DNA from: Linnemannia hyalina
Lineage: Eukaryota; Mortierellomycota; Mortierellomycetes; Mortierellales; Mortierellaceae
Reading direction: 5' to 3'
Assembly: GCA_019671135.1 (NCBI GenBank)
Contig: JAHRHY010000007.1
Location: forward strand, 2,046,001-2,110,000
DNA length: 64,000 nt
In this document: piece after piece, positions 55,103-64,000 of the stretch
Layout: each line of letters starts with the position of its first letter
Numbering within the stretch: the stretch's first letter is position 1
Notes under the pieces: model-generated
Told to the model about the DNA's origin: nothing
What the model saw: the letters and a program-made list of their open reading frames with translations, nothing else
Database searches by the model: none
Position numbers and translations under genes: made by a program

Positions 55103-57084
55103 TCAAAGCAACCCGCTGTTGTTGTGATCCTCCCGAGCAAGGCTCTGCGTCAGATCTTGGAGCGTAGGCGAAGGGACAGACACAGGGAGAGCAGACAAAG
55201 ACAGGCCTGGAATAGGTCCTGTTACTCCCTGAATCCGACGAAGAGTCATCTCCTGTTCTTCTAGATGAAGCTGTGCCACCCGGTGCTGCTGCATCTTCAG
55301 CACCTGCTGGGCCATCATCAATTGGTTCGAGTAGATTGAGCCCGCATTCGTGATACTACATGGAGTGAAGAAGGAAGGTGAAGAGATGTTAACAGACAGG
55401 CTGCAACAAAAAAAATCATACTACGCAAAACCGACTCAATTGTAGGAGTAAAAGAGAGATACATACGTTCCCTGTACGGCCCTTGTCAAAAGCTTCATTG
55501 GTCCTGCAATAGAGCTCGGTACATGTGGAGACGGAACGATGGCCACGCTATGGAAAATAGGCGCCTTCAGCATTGTCACCCGAAGAATTTGGTCTATTAG
55601 AAAGGAACAAGCAAGGTTAGTAAACAAATTGCTAACAAATAAAAACCACAACAGCCAAGATACAGTGAAGAAAACCACAGCTCGCTCAAATGTTGTTCCC
55701 AAGACACTTACTGTTGTCGGCCTTCTTGCCGTTCAGGGTTTCCACCGCGGCAACGCCTGCTGCCTTTCGGGCATACGTCACCTGAGAGAATCCATTCGAG
55801 CACACGCATGACTTGATCTCACCAAATCTTGAACAAACCACCTAAAAGAAAGAAAAGGAGTGAGCTGTCATTGCCTTTGCCATAGTCTATAACCAAGAAT
55901 AGACACCACTACATGAAACAAGACGGTAAAGAACAAATCACTTACCTTCACATCTTCTGCAGTGGTTCCACGATCCAGGTTTTCAATCTCAATGGTAACA
56001 GGCCCGTTCACAGCATCCACCTCAACCGGGGCAGCTCCCTTGATCGAAATAAACTGTTCTTCCTCTTCCTGTTTAATTTCCACAATGTCCATATCTCCAT
56101 CCTCAGACTTTGATGACAATGGGGCGCTGTTGTCCACCGAGCGCGATCCTCTACGATTGTTGCCATGGATATCCTTGCCCTTGCCATTATGGTTATTGTT
56201 GTGGTTTTTGTTGCTGCTGCCACCGTTGCTTTGAGACTTTTTGTTGATGTACTTCCGAACATCATCAATGCCCGTCCCAGAGACAGGTGCCGACTCCCTA
56301 GTGCTGCTGCTTTTCCTCCTGTCGTCCCAGTTTCCAAGACTCGCAGAAGACGACGGCAATCGAGCTGCATCTCTGCTATTCCAGCGTTGCCTGCTCTCAT
56401 GACGCCGAGATCCGGAGGGCTCTGGTCGATAGAAGTCGCCCTGCGATGACTTTCCTCCTGCCTTTGAAGCCGCGGGTCTATACGTGTCCGTCCAGGTTCG
56501 ATGTGAGGTTGAAAGTCGAATCCCGCTTTTTGTTCCTGGTTCATAATTCAAGGAGGTCGATGCGCCGATGTCGTTCCTTGTTGACTTTGAGGTGCGATCA
56601 TTGTAGACAACTAATTTGATGGGCTCTGTCTTGGGCACATATCCTGAGGTGAAAATGGCAGCGACGGGGGCGTTCCAGGCCTTGTACGTCTCTGAGAACA
56701 GTGGGGCCTCCTTGTGCACCGGCCGCTATGGAGTTTTTTATCCCATTGAAAGAGTAGAGGACGAATGTCAGCAGAGAAAAGATTGGGCTGTTACCGCTGC
56801 CAAGACTCTGAGGATAACCCCGCAGGAATGTCGAAAAAATGAATGATTCGTTGTTCAGAGTGAAATCTTTCCTGCGCATGCGGCTGCTCAGGAGTGAATG
56901 TCTTTCCTAGCGCCGTGAGCGTCCTTGCTGTTTAACTTACTCCGTAGGGCGACTTTGACTTTGAGAGGGTGGTCCGTTTGGGTGACTTGAGGGGAGCCTT
57001 GAGGGTTGGCTTCTGGGTGACCTTTTTTGCCTCGAGCTTGTTCAGCTTGATGATGTCGTCTAGACTTTGGTCCATGAGCACCAT
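55103..57084 (-). CDS. RRM protein with N-terminal UAP56-binding-like motif (mRNA export adaptor candidate)
   Basis: Exons 57084-56941, 56725-55946, 55841-55712, 55593-55467 and 55355-55103 close in phase, about 477 residues. MDQSLDDIIKLNK at the N-terminus matches the UAP56-binding motif of ALYREF/UIF-type export adaptors (consensus SLDDIIK). A basic Lys/Pro/Ser segment follows, then a long Arg/Ser/Asn-rich disordered region (RRESRQRW-like, GNNRRGSRS). A single RRM is formed by VTIEIENLDRGTTAEDV (RNP2-like), FGEIKSCVC, GFSQVTYARKAAG (RNP1-like) and AVETLNG. A Gln/Met-rich helix (NQLMMAQQVLKMQQHRVAQL) ends the protein. Role in coupling transcripts to the TREX helicase is inferred from the motif plus RRM. 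A possible extra 5' exon boundary (CTACAG at about 57101) suggests a 5' UTR intron. Confidence 0.8.
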
Positions 57085-57785
57085 GCGGGTAAGTTGATCC
57101 TGTAGAAAAAGTGCGGTGAGGGAGTAAAAGAAAGGAAAGAGAGGTAAGAAAAGGAGGAAGGGTGAAGTATGAGGTATGATAAGTGAGATAGGGGTATGGG
57201 CAAAGAGGGGCAATTAAGGAAGGAGGGAGAGAGGAGAAGTAGAGGGGAGCACATACAGGCAACAACAATGGCAAAAATGAAAAATAGAAAAAAAGAAAAC
57301 ACAGGAGGAGAGGAACGCCGATTGGCTGCTGACGATGGAAACCTTAATATGACTTGATGATGTTCACCAACAAAGCTCAGGCACCACCGCTTCCCTTGCC
57401 CCCGCTGGAGCCCAACTGGGACTTGTCTTTGTCGTTTTGTACCACCTGGCCTTCAGACCTTAATCTCATTCATCCATACAAACATTGTCCATTGGTCAAT
57501 CCAGCCAGAAGTCCTTGTGTACAGCCCTATATCTTATGGGCATATTGCGCAAGGCTGCGCCACCACATGTCTCTTCCAACCGATCGAATATGTATATTCA
57601 TTCTTCTTCCCTTTCTCTGTATTCTCCCGCATTCCATCACATTCCTCTTCCCTTCCCTACTTTGTAATCCCAGACACTCTTTTCTTTCTCTCACACCCTT
57701 TTCTCTCAATCCTGTCCTCCTCCTCCTCCTCCTCCTCCTCCTCCTCCTCCTCCTCCTCCTTCCCCACTCACCAACAGCAACCACA
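57085..57785. other. Divergent promoter region with (TCC)n
   Basis: Separates the RRM gene (minus) from the F-box gene (plus). A (TCC)n tract at about 57717-57758 sits in the presumed 5' UTR of the F-box gene. The frame is open across it, giving a polyleucine extension, which is rejected as a start. Confidence 0.55.
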
Positions 57786-59747
57786 ATGCCAAAGACCAAG
57801 CGCAATCCATACCTCTCCCCCAAAGAGATCCAATTGACACTCGCAGCACCATTAGTTCCTTTCACACACAACCAGCACTCGCACCCACACCCGCCCTCGC
57901 CCTCTATCCCACTACCACAACCACACACACCTACATACACGCCGGCAACTCAGAACCCAGTATCGATCTTTGACATCCCTTTAATCTTTGATCTGATATG
58001 CGCTAGTCTCTCCAGCTACGACATTTGGTCATGCATGATGGTCTGCAAGGAGTGGAATTTTCTCTCAAGACCCCATCATTGGCGTTCCATCCACTACACC
58101 TACACCAACGTCCTATCCCGCCCTCACGACAAGCGACAGTCTCCCATCGCGGCAACCATGCTAATGCTAAACCAGCTGCAGGAGAACGTCTCCTGGGTTC
58201 GGTCCCTCACTCTTGACTTGTCCTGCACTCCCTTACTGGACATGCCCTTCTCTAACCTCGTCTGTTTTCAAATAAACTGTGAGGCACTCTACGAGTCCGA
58301 ATACCCTGCTGAGGAAGAGCTCAAGGTCGTGGAACTTCTTTGCCGGAACCCTCGACTACAAGAGCTCACCATCAAGAATGCCTGGAAGCTGGTGCGACAT
58401 TTCGATCATCGAGCTCTCCAGTTTCTTCGCACCTCAAGGCTTCGATTTCTGGACATTGGACATCTGGAGCACTCCAAAGTCGCCATGACACAGGATATCT
58501 TAGGTAACTGTCCGGACACACTGGAGGAGCTTCGGCTTGACCTGACGGGTGGCTACAATGGCCTCGACGGCCCACTGCGACTCGATGCACGAGCGGGTGC
58601 TACCCCACGGACACTGCCCAGCCTCCGCCTCCTCTCCGTGAGTTGTCCAAGACTCGACACCCAGCTGGAGATTGTTGTGTGCTACTTGATCCAGTCTTGT
58701 CCAAGCCTACAAAAACTGAATCTGAACCAACTACGCCTGCAGACCCAGATGACGACATCCAACATCTTTGGTGCCATTATCGACAGCTGCCCTGCTCTCA
58801 CCTCGCTCGATATGGGTCGCACGGAAATCTCGGGGATCGACATGCTCGCCTTTATCGGACGGTATTCAAAAATACGTAGCCTCCAAATGTGCATCCAGCC
58901 TGATCGTCTGAGGGGCGTCATCCGCAGTCTTTCCCGACGATACAATTCCACCCTGCAGGTGCTCCGCATCAACACCAACAATCTTCCTCCGAATAACCAT
59001 GGATTCATTTCCATGATCCTGAGTCACTGTTCTGCCCTCAAGACACTTTCCCTCGACCAAGATCTATCAAGTAGTCCAGGAGTAGACCTTAAAGATCTTC
59101 TCGCCGTCAAATGGGCGACCACCAGTCTTGAGAGTCTCTACCTGCCCATGCGCGCACCAGTCCTTGATAAGGGTCGCTTCTTGGAAGAGTGGAGACGAGA
59201 TCGATGCACGTATCTTGGTCATGGCAACATCGAGCCTGAGAGCGCCATTGCGAGCTTCTACAGCCAAGTGCTTTTGGTGAAGCAGTTCTGTGAGACACTC
59301 CAGGCGCAGCCTAACCTGAGGAGCATACAACTGAAGTGGAGAAACGGATGGCTCGTGATACCTCTGGAGTTTGCCGAGGAATGTACCAATGGGTACTTGA
59401 CAATCGAGAGACTGAGTTGGATGACCCTCTACCTTAGTCCACTCTACGTGATTGACAAGTTGGTTCGGGCGGCTGCGAAGAAGCAGGAGGAGGAAGACGA
59501 AGAGGCCAAGCTCAAGGAGAAGTTGAAATCTTGCAACATATCCGTCGTCTATGTCCGCCGACCACTATTGCTTCACGCGGAGGGCGAGGAGAGGGAGGAG
59601 GTAGAAGAAGAAGAGAGTAACAATGATAGTTTGGACCTACTATCGTCTTGGACGCCCGAGGACCAGGAATACTCGGCCTACAAGTCGCGTCGAAATCGAG
59701 TAAGAGCCCACCGGGAGATGAACAAACAAAAGCAAGAAAAAAAATAA
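57786..59747 (+). CDS. F-box protein with degenerate leucine-rich repeats
   Basis: Single exon, 653 residues from MPKTKRNPYLSPKE. After a Pro/His/Thr-rich leader, an F-box-like motif spans about residues 59-104: SIFDIPLIFDLICASLSSYD, MMVCKEWNFL, HHWRSI. The rest is LRR-like: VRSLTLDLSC, LQELTIKNAWKL, LRFLDIGHLEH, LEELRLDLTGG, LRLLSVSCPRLD, LQKLNLNQLRLQ, LTSLDMGRTEIS, LKTLSLDQDL, LRSIQLKWRNG. Ends in a charged Glu/Lys tail. F-box/LRR proteins recruit substrates to SCF ubiquitin ligases through Skp1. They are a very large family in Mortierella, so the substrate cannot be guessed. The Met at 57786 is preferred because upstream sequence is a (TCC)n-coded polyleucine. Confidence 0.88.
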   Translation: MPKTKRNPYLSPKEIQLTLAAPLVPFTHNQHSHPHPPSPSIPLPQPHTPTYTPATQNPVSIFDIPLIFDLICASLSSYDIWSCMMVCKEWNFLSRPHHWRSIHYTYTNVLSRPHDKRQSPIAATMLMLNQLQENVSWVRSLTLDLSCTPLLDMPFSNLVCFQINCEALYESEYPAEEELKVVELLCRNPRLQELTIKNAWKLVRHFDHRALQFLRTSRLRFLDIGHLEHSKVAMTQDILGNCPDTLEELRLDLTGGYNGLDGPLRLDARAGATPRTLPSLRLLSVSCPRLDTQLEIVVCYLIQSCPSLQKLNLNQLRLQTQMTTSNIFGAIIDSCPALTSLDMGRTEISGIDMLAFIGRYSKIRSLQMCIQPDRLRGVIRSLSRRYNSTLQVLRINTNNLPPNNHGFISMILSHCSALKTLSLDQDLSSSPGVDLKDLLAVKWATTSLESLYLPMRAPVLDKGRFLEEWRRDRCTYLGHGNIEPESAIASFYSQVLLVKQFCETLQAQPNLRSIQLKWRNGWLVIPLEFAEECTNGYLTIERLSWMTLYLSPLYVIDKLVRAAAKKQEEEDEEAKLKEKLKSCNISVVYVRRPLLLHAEGEEREEVEEEESNNDSLDLLSSWTPEDQEYSAYKSRRNRVRAHREMNKQKQEKK

Positions 59748-59860
59748 AAATCGCGTGTCGGAGCACGAGACAGTCACTCATTTGTAGGTGCTTATGTTAG
59801 TCGACATCTATTTGTTGTTTGGGTTCCCTTCTCCTCTTTGTGTCCAGCACCCCCTTGTTC

Positions 59861-61946
59861 ATGAACACTACATTCCCACGCTCCGGCATGCAGACAAGGC
59901 GACGACAAACGCAAGTCGCCAAAGCCGACCCCGAATCTCACACCGCATCTTCGGTAGACCAAGTCATGCGTGACGACACCATCGCGGAATCAACAAAAGA
60001 AGATGAACCCATGGAAGAGGCCGTGGCGTCGGTACCTAAACTCCCGGTGACCCCGGTGAAGACTCGGAGGAGGCTTTCGGAAACCAAACGTGCGGCAGCA
60101 AGCCCGAAGAGAGCGAAAGTAAAAGCAACTGCGGCTGGGTCGTCACCTTCTTCGATGCTGCCGAGGTATTCTCGGCCGATGGAAATCCCACACTCGGCTA
60201 TATTGACACAAGTCGTCTGGGTCTTTGATGACAAGTACCAGTGGTGGCCAGGGAAGGTAAGGGCACATCGTTCTGAGGAAAAGAACTTATTTGTCATTCT
60301 TCCGTTAGACAAAGTATTTTCAACCTTCTAATTCTTGTTCTTTGCTTCATAGATTAAGCCATATCCTCCTCAGAACAATCAAGCTAAAGTAACGAGGTTT
60401 GGTAGCGTCAAGCCAAAGTACGTTCGATCCAATTAACATTTTTCCAGTTTTGGCCGCATCGAAATGGAAATCTCACCAAATGGCCCTAACTCTTTGGTTC
60501 AAATCACATAATCTCCAAACATAGGACAATCACAGTGGAGTGTGTAGAGACAAGTATCTTGCCGTTTGAACACGTTTCAAAGGAGCGGTTCCGACAGTCT
60601 GGCTCGATGTCGTCGCATGTCCGTGCGTTCCAGGATGCATACAAGGAGGCAAGCGCTGAGCAACTCCAGGACGATGATGGTCTGCCGAGCATGGACGATG
60701 TGTTCAGTCAACTGTCAGCACTTCCGCCAACGTCCAATTCACCCAGCCTGAAGGACACAGTCTGTCAAAAAACGTACGCACGGCACTTGAATCTCATAGA
60801 ACAAAGGAACCCTTTACGCCACCAACAATTATTTACATATATCATTCTTTTGACTCCTCGGGATTAAATAGGACAAACCCAGTTATTGAATATGTCCCGG
60901 ACCCAAGGTGAGGACATCAATAGGCAGTTATTGCTAACCACCAAGTGGAAAGATTGGATAAGATGCTAATGGTACTTCATCATTTTTGCCTCACAGCTTG
61001 ACGATACCCGGAGAGTTACTTCTTGCACAGGCTGAGCGGGGACATTATTATCCAGGACGCATTGAGTCTTTCAACAGCAAGACAAACAAATACAAGGTAC
61101 TTTGCCGAGCGGTCGTTTTCCGTGAGTAGATCTGCAGGAGACGACTTGCGGTGCTAACAATGGCGATTGTATTTCGGCTCCCAATAGATCGAACTGGCAA
61201 CTGGACACTACCCTTCTCTCGAGAGAAAACGGTTCTACACGAGATACCAAAAGGAGTTTCTGACGTGTCAGGTACACCCTATTGCAGTTGCGTTTAAAAA
61301 CATTGTCAAACAAGCTGTGTTGTGAATATCATGCGCTAATATCAACTTTGTGCCCGTGTAATCTTAGCTAGGTGAAATGACAATGGCCGAGGTGGATGAA
61401 AACTATGAGGATACAGAGCTCGAGTCAGAAGTCGTTGATCTATACCCTACACTCTATGCGATTGTTGCAGGAACTTACGACGAAGCAGGGCGGTTGAAGG
61501 CCTTTCTCCAAGGAGGAAACGCCAGGAACCAATTGGCGCGGAGAGTCGGCCCTGGCGACTTTACTCAGAATCAGTACATGTTGCTCAGCCGGATTCTTCA
61601 ATCAGAGTTCCTGCCAGATTTAAACACCACCAAGCGGATATCCAGGTTAATGGAGTATAGTCCGTCTGCAGCAGGGACAGAGACAGGAGGAGAAGGAGGA
61701 TTTTCTCCTATGAAACGCGACGGAGATGTTACGTTTGCATATTCAGGGATCAAGCGGGTGCAATTTGTGACGGAAGTGCTTCTTCCCGAGACTGTGACGC
61801 GTCTGACGATGCGGCGGAAGGGTATGTCGTATGCGGAAGCCGACAAGGATGTGTTCAAGGCTGTTCGGTCGCGCAACACGGATCACTATTGGGTTGAAGA
61901 CATCCTTGCTGCAAGGGAGTCTTTTCTTGACGGCACTACAGTGTGA
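59861..61946 (+). CDS. PWWP/Tudor-like chromatin-reader protein
   Basis: Exons 59861-60256, 60353-60417, 60525-60773, 60872-60907, 60997-61096, 61188-61271, 61368-61946 give 502 residues with all phases closing. After a basic, Ser/Thr-rich leader with two KR-type nuclear-localisation-like clusters (PVKTRRRLSETKRAA, ASPKRAKVKA), a PWWP-like domain begins at LTQVVWVFDDKYQWWPGK and continues IKPYPP, VTRFGSVKPK. A second small beta-barrel-like segment follows: IPGELLLAQAERGHYYPGRI, ESFNSKTNKYKIELATG. The C-terminal 190 residues are helical (FTQNQYMLLSRILQSEFLPD, GIKRVQFVTEVLLPETVTRL) and not recognised. PWWP domains read methylated histone lysines; targets here unknown. An alternative start is the Met at 59888. 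Confidence 0.82.
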
Positions 61947-62151
61947 TCATGCCATCCGCATTTTGATTAAATTTCATTGGCTGTCGCTTTGTGCTTGAAT
62001 TGCAGGGACCACTTTTTCTTCTTCGTCTTTCAGTCTTCCACCTTTCTCCTTCTTTCAACCCCTCTATCTCATTCACATCACCGGCACCATTACCACCATT
62101 ACCACCACCAACTACCACCACCAACTACCACCACCAACTACAACAACTTCA

Positions 62152-62778
62152 ATGGATGCCTCTGCTCGCTCGCTACTCTTAGACCTCATGGCAAAGTCCA
62201 AGAAGGGCCTCTCGTTCGCAGAACAACTGTGCAGTCAGGCTCACGACGAACTGGATGCATGTCAGGGACACTCTACCGAAATCGAAAAGATCTTTTCCAA
62301 ACTCTGCTTCGTCTCTCGGCAAATAAAAGTCCAGATTACGGTACTCTGTCACTCCATTCATTCACTTGCTTTCGGGAATGTGTTCGGTAGCTGAGGCAAC
62401 CTTGGGATACTCATGTGAGAGTTGAAAGGACTGTGGACTAATACCATATGGACATTTCTCCACTTTTGGGGCTCCGCTTGGGTTGGGTTGCGTATGATAG
62501 ACAGTCGAGTCGTTGCTGAGGATAGGACGTTCACGCCTCAGCGAGCTGTGGACTGCTTCCAAGGTAAAAAGAGAACGACGCTATCTATGTTCATGTAACA
62601 ATTGAGTCATATCTCTGCAATTGACCACGCTTGAAGACAGAAAGAATAAGACAAGCAATTGCACACGTATGTTAGGATCTGCAAAGGGACCTGAAGAGCG
62701 TCTCAGTCCGGATGGAGCTTGCCCTTCGAGCACTCAAAGGCAGACAGGTCGATCCCGAAATTCAAATACCACACCCAG

Positions 62779-62817
<39 letters not shown>

Positions 62818-64000
62818 GCAACAAGAGGAATAACGACCTAGAAGGAACAACACCAGGAACTGCGAGCGATGATGTCACGACCACTGCGCCACCAAAGGCA
62901 ACGGTTCTGTTTGACTTTCTGGACGAAGTCAGTCTACAGCGGTTACAGCAGGAATCTACAGAACGAATCCAACGGATCCAATCGACGACGCAGCGGCTTC
63001 AGGAGCTGGTGATTCATTTCGGTAACCAGCGGACAGAGTTCAAGGGGTATATGACGAACGCCATCACGTTGGATGAGTCGGCGTTGTCGTTTGCGAGGGA
63101 GAAGATGCATTTGCAGGAGCAGCAGACAACTACTATGGCAGAGCTGTTGGTTTCGTTGGCGAAGCATTATGACCAAGTCGTCCAAGTTTTGACGTGAGTA
63201 TCTTTCGAGTTTGATTGGGTTGATGTGGGTGGTCAGGATTGTTGGCTAACATATCGATGTATTTGTTGTGATATTCTTAGAGCGGACATCCATCCAACGG
63301 ACGAGGAGCTGGAACGTAAGGACCACTTCGCGCGCCGTTGATTGTATTTCTGGACTAATGGCAGGCAATTTTAGGTCCTTGAGTCAAACCTCACATTTCA
63401 TTCTTACCTTGTTTCATATAGTGCTGAGGAACGACACGGATGAGGTGCCGATTGTGATGGAAGAACTGGAAGAGTCCTTGGCGCTTGTGCAGGCCACCAC
63501 GTAAGACGCCACCTGTTTAACAGACAGCTTGTTGCGACACATTAGCATGCCTTCTCATGACCAACACACTGATCCCTTTTCTTTGCATTGTGCGTTATAG
63601 CGAGGAAGTTGGGGTGCGGGAACACTTATACACGACGGCATACGAAGAAGCGCTGGGGTTCTTCAAGAAGATTGAAGCACTGGAACCAGACCTTGTTGAG
63701 CTGGTCGATACATTTCGGTTGGCCGAGGGACTGGAAGATGACTTTAACGCCACCGAGAAGCTCATCGGAGAGATCAATAGCCTTGCTATCTGGTATGTTC
63801 CCGGTTGTTTAATGTGTGCTTTCAGGATGTTGATTGTTCAAAGAATGGCGTCAAAGCACTCATATGAAAAACGACTGGCTTATTGAAATAGGTACGAAGA
63901 GTTCCACAACTCTTATGGGGCATTGATGGTGGAGATTGTGAGGCGACATCAGGCGCACCAGAATCAGGAGAGAATCGTCGCAGACTTTATGCAAAAGATG
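62152..64000 (+). CDS. ATG17: Autophagy scaffold ATG17 (3'-partial, leaves the window)
   Basis: Exons 62152-62340, 62501-62563, 62676-63193, 63281-63315, 63422-63500, 63599-63792 and 63892 to beyond 64000. The helical rod of Atg17 is recognisable: MDASARSLLLDLMAKSKKGL, FAEQLCSQAHDELDA, DLQRDLKSVSVRMELALRAL, TVLFDFLDEVSLQRLQQES, VLRNDTDEVPIVMEELEESL, ALGFFKKIEALEPDL, WYEEFHNSYGALMVEIVRR. Atg17 bridges Atg1/Atg13 with Atg29/31 or Atg101 at the phagophore assembly site. An asparagine run coded by (AAC)n at 62779-62825 interrupts the region before VLFDF, an unusual insertion. The start is the first ATG after a CAC/CAA-rich 5' UTR. Confidence 0.87.
62779..62825 (+). repeat. (AAC)n microsatellite coding an Asn run in ATG17
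   Basis: About fifteen AAC/AGC triplets inside exon 3; in frame, so length changes would vary the Asn run without shifting the reading frame. Confidence 0.9.

Noticed and set aside
57354..57785. 144-residue N-terminal extension of the F-box protein
   Set aside because: It includes a polyleucine coded by (TCC)n and C/T-rich leader sequence. A normal start with good context occurs at 57786.
62779..62825. CRISPR-like or other ordered repeat array
   Set aside because: Simple AAC microsatellite inside an exon; the same applies to the TTG, GT, GA and GGAA tracts elsewhere.

Overview
The window looks like a nuclear contig from an early-diverging filamentous fungus, most likely Mortierellomycota (Mortierella/Linnemannia type). 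Many genes carry several short GT-AG introns. Intergenic spacers are rich in homopurine, oligo-A/T and trinucleotide tracts. The gene set combines fungal core genes (ATG17, HAC1-type bZIP, Kre9-like GPI protein) with genes typical of Mucoromycota (a CYRI/FAM49 homologue, a Crinkler, LRR repeats of the SIGxNGAxALSEALKTN type). The taxonomic call is inference from gene content.

Layout. 1-8.5 kb: kinetochore NUF2 (minus, runs off the left edge), a membrane-anchored cytochrome-b5/MAPR protein (plus), a GPI-anchored Kre9/KNH-type wall protein (plus), and a HAC1/XBP1-like bZIP gene (plus) with what reads as a 59-nt Ire1-type intron. 9.9-13 kb: a six-exon C2H2 zinc-finger gene of unknown function (minus). 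13.9-29.7 kb is an accessory island: a decayed Crinkler; four near-identical 233-bp tandem units, each holding a 75-nt exon-like segment, directly upstream of an uncharacterised six-exon gene; a truncated coiled-coil/LRR gene; two fragments of 28S rDNA; and a compact 5.4-kb LINE inserted antisense in the larger 28S fragment with a 13-bp target-site duplication.

30.2-57.1 kb: conserved or low-complexity genes, all on the minus strand: two disordered hypothetical proteins, CYRI, eIF4G, RIC8 and an RRM protein with an N-terminal UAP56-binding-like motif. 57.8-64 kb: plus-strand F-box/LRR protein, PWWP/Tudor-like chromatin reader and ATG17 (runs off the right edge).

The two strongest observations are (i) the HAC1-like transcript, whose 5' Ire1 hairpin is completed only when the spliceosomal exon 1-exon 2 junction forms, and in which the two splice states open two different long reading frames; and (ii) a 28S-targeted, antisense-oriented, APE-type LINE with a UAAUG ORF1/ORF2 junction. 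The tandemly amplified mini-exon is a third candidate for something undescribed.

Exon boundaries were set by hand from GT-AG signals, reading phase and family similarity. They are reliable where phases close and are flagged where they do not.
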